Origin: Carposina sasakii | Taxonomy: Eukaryota; Arthropoda; Insecta; Lepidoptera; Carposinidae | Length of the DNA stretch: 64,000 bases | Direction: 5' to 3' | Assembly: GCA_014607495.2 (NCBI GenBank) | Contig: CP053149.1 | Location: 16,876,120 to 16,940,119 of the forward strand | Shown: positions 54,301-60,300 of the stretch, in pieces | Layout: each line of letters begins with the position of its first letter | How positions within the stretch are numbered: position 1 is the first letter of the stretch | The notes under the pieces: model-generated | Database searches by the model: none | What the model saw: the letters and a program-made list of their open reading frames with translations, nothing else | Told to the model about the DNA's origin: nothing | Made by a program: the position numbers and the translations under genes

Positions 54301-57300
54301 TCGTAGTATGCCCGATTTCGGACCTAACATTTTATGTACGAGTATACAATGACACAGATCAGAGGGGTAAGCACGAACCTCTCGATAGTCCGTAACGCTA
54401 GCGTCAAACTGTCATTTCCCATATATTTTGCTATCGAGTCGCTAGCGTTACGCCGCGGAAAAAGGTTCGTGCTTACCCCACAGGCTATATAGACTAGAGA
54501 CATCAACCAGTGAATCGATACTTGTATGCCTGATTTCGGACACTTTGTGTATGCAGTGAAACAGAAAATGTGGTCATACATATAGTAATTAGCACCATCA
54601 TACAAAGAAACCTTTACGGTAAAATGCACTCTACAGCCTGCTGCGGGTGTGCCGCTTCAAATAATGAGTAGCTGACGGATAAAGATCCAATCGGCTTAGT
54701 CTAATATTTAAAGAAAGACAACATTTTTGGAAATGATGATAATGATTATGAATGGAAACTACGGGAAAATCCTCAAAAACGAGTAAAAAATTCGTTAAAT
54801 TTAAAAAGAATTGCAGAAATCACTTACATAATCGTTAGAATCACATCACAAGTAAAAAAATATAACTTATCTACCAGAAAACATCACTTATCAGACACAT
54901 GCAAGTCATTTACAAATATTTTTTAATTTTCACAAGAAAATTACAGCTGCTTCCTTCCAGCTTTTCCCGCCGAATCCCGCACCCTTCCAACTTTTCCCGC
55001 CGAAACTCTCATGACTGCATAGATTACAAATCGCAATATTAAAAAGTTACAAAAGAGACAAAGACATTATATGTACATACAGCCTAACTTATCCAAAAAT
55101 TTTGTTACCAAAATTTACATAAATAAATCAAAGGTACCATTAAAGAAGTAGTTAGAGCATATCTTACTTACCTCATCTTGATCCTGATGGAAGTGAGCTC
55201 TAATCATGACCCCTTTCACATCTCGCAGCACGTCCATCAGCTGTGTCCGGGTCACTGGACCATCGTCATTGGACCACGCATCTTCAGTGACGCTGGTGGC
55301 CAGGATCTGCTGGCCTGACCTCTCGTAACTGATGTTTCTTGAGAGTAGACGAGTGCCGTCTAATAGGAAAAAGTCATGTTACGAGTATCAATATAAAGAA
55401 ATTTATAAGGCTGGGCTAAAGTTGGGCTGACCTTTATGTATTCATAAAACGTGTTGTCAATAGAGTGTGTCTTACTGACGGATTAGTATAGTTATATAGA
55501 CATTATAAACACGGCATGGTCCCGAAATGGTGTAGCCCGAACTGCAGCATCATAAGGAAAATTCCACAGCCATGTATAGCATAGCGAGGACAGGATGATA
55601 GATTGGTTGCACGATTGGATGATAGGTGGTTTACATCTTTGCTAGAAATCTCTTAAACTAGTCTGGCCTATCCTGACTAAAAAGCCTCGAGCACACCGGA
55701 TGCGTATGCGTACACGTAAGCGTAGACGTACACATATCTCTGGGTTGTAATGTATGGAACTGTATAGGCACGGGCAGACCGGATGCGTATGCGTAGACGT
55801 AAGCATAGACGTCAAGCGGTGACATTTCCATACATTAATCAGAGGTACGTGTACGTCTACGCTTACGTGCACGCATACGCATCCGGTGTGCTCGAGGCTT
55901 GTAAGACAAGATACCTAATACCTAGATCTAACAGCGGTAACTTTATGCTGGTAGTAATTCTATATTAGGTATATCTAAAATCTATCGTCTGCTTCACCTA
56001 ATCAAAGATCTAAATGAGTATTACTAACCTGCTCCAACTAGAATGAAATCGGAGCCGACAGTGGGATTCCCACCGGTGTCACCTCTGGCTACGCCCCAGA
56101 CCATGCTTGCGACCAGCTCGCCTCCGTATAAGGAGAGTCGATCCCCGCTCAGCGCTGGCGAAAACCAGTAGTACGAGTCCCAGCCTTCTACCTGGGAATA
56201 ATAGCTTCATTACATACATACTACCTAGAATAATGTGGTGTAAAATTGGTGTGGTGGTGGCAAAACACTCCCATTTTCCCGGAGTGGTAGGCAGAGATCA
56301 CGGACCACTATGATCTATTTGTTACGGCCCTGATACCTACACCTCTTTTGTTTCATCGACTTACATGATATTTGTTAATGCATGCTTGTCGGCTTAGGGT
56401 ACTCTTGACCTGATCTTTCATCTCTAGGTACATATTATCAAACAAAGCTTCCGCTGTCTTTCTGTTCCTATGTATACTTAGATCTATAAAAATACTCAAC
56501 TGAATTTGATGTGTTTTTTATAAGGAAATATTGTTTCAAGATAAAGGTCTCTAACTAACGACCCGCCCCGGTTTCGCATGGGTGCAATGCTTTCAGTTCC
56601 CCTTTACGCGGGTAAAGGCTCGAGCAGACCGGATGCGTGTGCGTGCACGTAAGCGTAGACGTGCACGTACCGCTGAGTTGTAAAGTATGGAACTGTATTG
56701 GCACGAGCAAACCGCATGCGTATGCGTAGACGTAAGCATAGACTTCAAGCGGTGACAGTTCCATACATTAAAGTCAGAGGTACGTGTACGTCTACGCTTA
56801 CGTGCACGCATACGCATCCGGTGTGCTCGAGCCTTAAATCTTGCTGGTTACATTTCAACCGATTTATTCAACAAAATAGCATGATGTCTTGCTAACTGCA
56901 TGTAAGTAGGTACTGTACAATTTTATTTATTGTTTATATGCAACAAAATTTAATGTAATAATATTGTATTTCTGAAGTGGAAGAGATCTGAAGTGTATAG
57001 TCAACATTGTTGATAATGATTGTCGGGGCTACTGATGTAATATGTTTTTAGTCTACGTGCTCTGTATGTGGCCATCATTATATTAAATCCTCATGGTAAC
57101 AATACCTGAAAAGTGCGTAATCGTTGCGATTAGTAGAGACTTGTGTAGGTACTTATAATAGAATTAACAGATAGTCTGTGATTGCGAAAATAAGTATTAT
57201 GTAACGATATCTTACTGACAACGACAAGATTATCAAGAGGCACATAGACAGAGTTGCAATAATTTACTTCTATTTCTTTTATTATAATCATTTCAGAGAT

Positions 57301-60300
57301 GGACGCCAGTATAGGTGTAATACTACTAGGGTTTAATCATTTTGTTTCGTTCCATGAAAATCTTTTACTCGTTGTGAGGTAATAATACAGGGTTTTTTTT
57401 GGTCATCAACGTTCCCGAAAATTACGGAATCTCCTCATCATCACGATCATTTTTCTCCAAGAAAGCATACATGGGAAGTGTCTGGTTTCCAAGATATTAG
57501 GGTCCAAAGTTGAGTAAATAGATTGCGTTTTTCTGCATAAATGCACATATGTAGACGCGTGTAAAAAGATTTATTCACGAGAAATAATTAATATCTGTCC
57601 ATGAAAAAACTAGCTGGGCACTATAAATTTCGCCCGATCATGTAATTATTTTTTTTTCAAAATAATTTACATCGTTTCCCAGATTTTTTTTTGGCATAAA
57701 CTTACTTTATTTCATGTATAGGGTACGTACTCGTACCTACGTTAAGGGTGGCAACGAAAAAACACCCTGTATAAATCCTACTTTCACGGTTAGCACAGTA
57801 AAAAGGACATACAGAATAGGAATAAAGATCCACAACTCACCTCAAATGTTATCAAATACAGTTTCCCCTCAGGATCTAGGACTGGTTCCTTGGACTTCTG
57901 CGTCATCAGGTCGGTGACGCGCCATGACTGGTCCAGGGGGAGGATCTGCCCTCCAAATGTAATATTATATTAGTTTAGAATAATTTTCTTAGCCCCTAGA
58001 GGACGTCTGTGAACTATAGGACCTTGAAAAACATCTGCTGGAGCTATTTCCTTGGGGGGCTAAACAAAGTTATTTTGACTATTTAATTAATGGCTCATTT
58101 TAGAATTTAGGTTATGAAGCAAGACAGTTAATACTCACAGTGCGCAAGGGCATCGTGTTGTCTCCGCTGAGAACGCAGGATGAGCTGAAGTGCGAGCAGT
58201 AGCACTGCTGACAGCCGCCCGGTAGCGATAGGCCGAAGTAGCCAGGTGCGCACGCGTCGCAACGCTCGCCTACTACGTTTTCCTGTAATATGATACAACA
58301 TCTGAGTTTTTATGTTAAAGAACTCAATCAACGTGTGAAAATTTCGCCGTGATCGGTTCATGAGATACAGTCTTGTAGTAGACATGCGCACAGTAGTGCC
58401 TTAGTTATAGAAAATCGTGTTTACTCTTTAGATCACCATCATCATCATCATCAGCCTATTGCAGTCCACTGCTGGACGTAGGCCTCCCCCAGGGCACGCC
58501 ACAAGACTGCCATGGGGGGTGTTTGCCCATAGTCAGCACGGCTGGGCAGGCGGGTTGGTGATTGCAGTTTGTATTTTGGACTATTTTGTCAACACGGGAC
58601 GTTGCTGCCCACCTCCCGGAAACCCGTAATCGCCCTTTGGATACGGTACCCTAAAAAGATATTATTCCGGTAAGATTGAATATATTCACAGGGTAGTCAC
58701 AAAGTCAAAAGTGGTCAAACAACAAGATACAAAAATACCCTCACCTTACACTCGCAGATATCGTCACACACCCTGTCAGGGTCCACAATGCCCCTGGGGT
58801 CACACTTGCAGGCTGGAGTGGTTTCCACCATTTCACAAGAGGGAAACACAGCTCTGGGATCCTCGCATGCATCGCAGAAAGACCCCGTGTACAGTGGACG
58901 ACAGTTGCACAGTACGTGATGACGCTTCTTGTTCCATTTGCAGGTACCTGAAAACACAAAGTACTTAATAAAAAATTGCAAGTAACCTCAAAATCAAAAT
59001 GTATTGAGGCTTGTTATTTTATGACCTACATAACTGTCGAAATGTACTTCCGAAATAGGGTAAACAAAACTGCAGCCCCTTAGTCAACGTGCATGGTAGG
59101 TAGGAGATGCACTGATGTTATTGCATCAGCACGACGATTCGATTGTCACAAACATCCACATTAACAAAATTTGTGGAATGGAAAACATGATATATTTTAC
59201 CGTCAGAGCCCTCAGGGTAGCAGTTGCAGGGCAGACACGGTCCGTCAGGGATGTTGCTGTAGTACCCGGGCAGGCAGCGGTCACACAGCGGACCTGCGCG
59301 GTTCTCCTGAAATAAATATATTTAGTTAAAACTACCTAGGTTCTGTGATTTTAAAACCGAACGCTAATTCATAGGCTACATACCTACTTATTTCAAAACG
59401 TACAAACTTATATACTAGTTATATGCATTTATGTCAAAGCTTCGGTAGTTCTTTGCGGTTGTAAAGTTCGGCTATTGATAATTCTACAGGGTGTAACAAA
59501 AAGGGTATGTTAAGCGAAAAGCTATATAAATAGCCCACTATAGAGAACCTAGCCACAAAATTTGAGATCCGAAATCACATGTTTATTTTTTCCGATAGTA
59601 TGGAGAATTTTTAAATATCTCAGAAATTTTCATACAATCTTAAAAAATAAAAATGTGATTTCGAGTCTCAAATTTTGGAAATAGGTTCTCTATAGTGGGC
59701 TATTTATAGAACTTTTCGCATAACATACCCTTTCTGTTACACCCTGTATATGATACATACGAAAGATGATTTAAACTTTATACAGAGAAAAAAATCAAAG
59801 TGTAATTATTTACCTACTGATAATATGCAATACCCTTTATACGAACCGTACAATTAACACAAAGAATGGCTCCATCGTCATAGGAACACTCTCCCCGTCC
59901 TCCACAGGAGCATTCAAGTCTCTCCCCTGATTCATCCGGCACCTCATTATTATCAGGATTCAGGGCTGTTTCATCAGCATCCAGTCTGACGTCCACCTTT
60001 TCACACGGCTGGTGTGCAGCCCAGGGTGCACCGGAACAGCACCGCTGGCAGTGAATGCCGCAGGTTCCGTGGAGACAGTCGCATTTAGCACCCTGAAAAT
60101 GTATATCATGCTAATTAATGTTAGGTAATAAATTCATAGAAAGGTGATGACTCATTATCTTTAGATATCATTTTTAATTCCGATTACCGGTTATTGGGAT
60201 ATCATGATCAGCCTATTGCAGTCTACTGCTGCTCCCCCAGGGCACGCCACAAGACTGCCATGGGAGGTCACCACGCTGGGCAGGCGGGATGGTGACCGCA

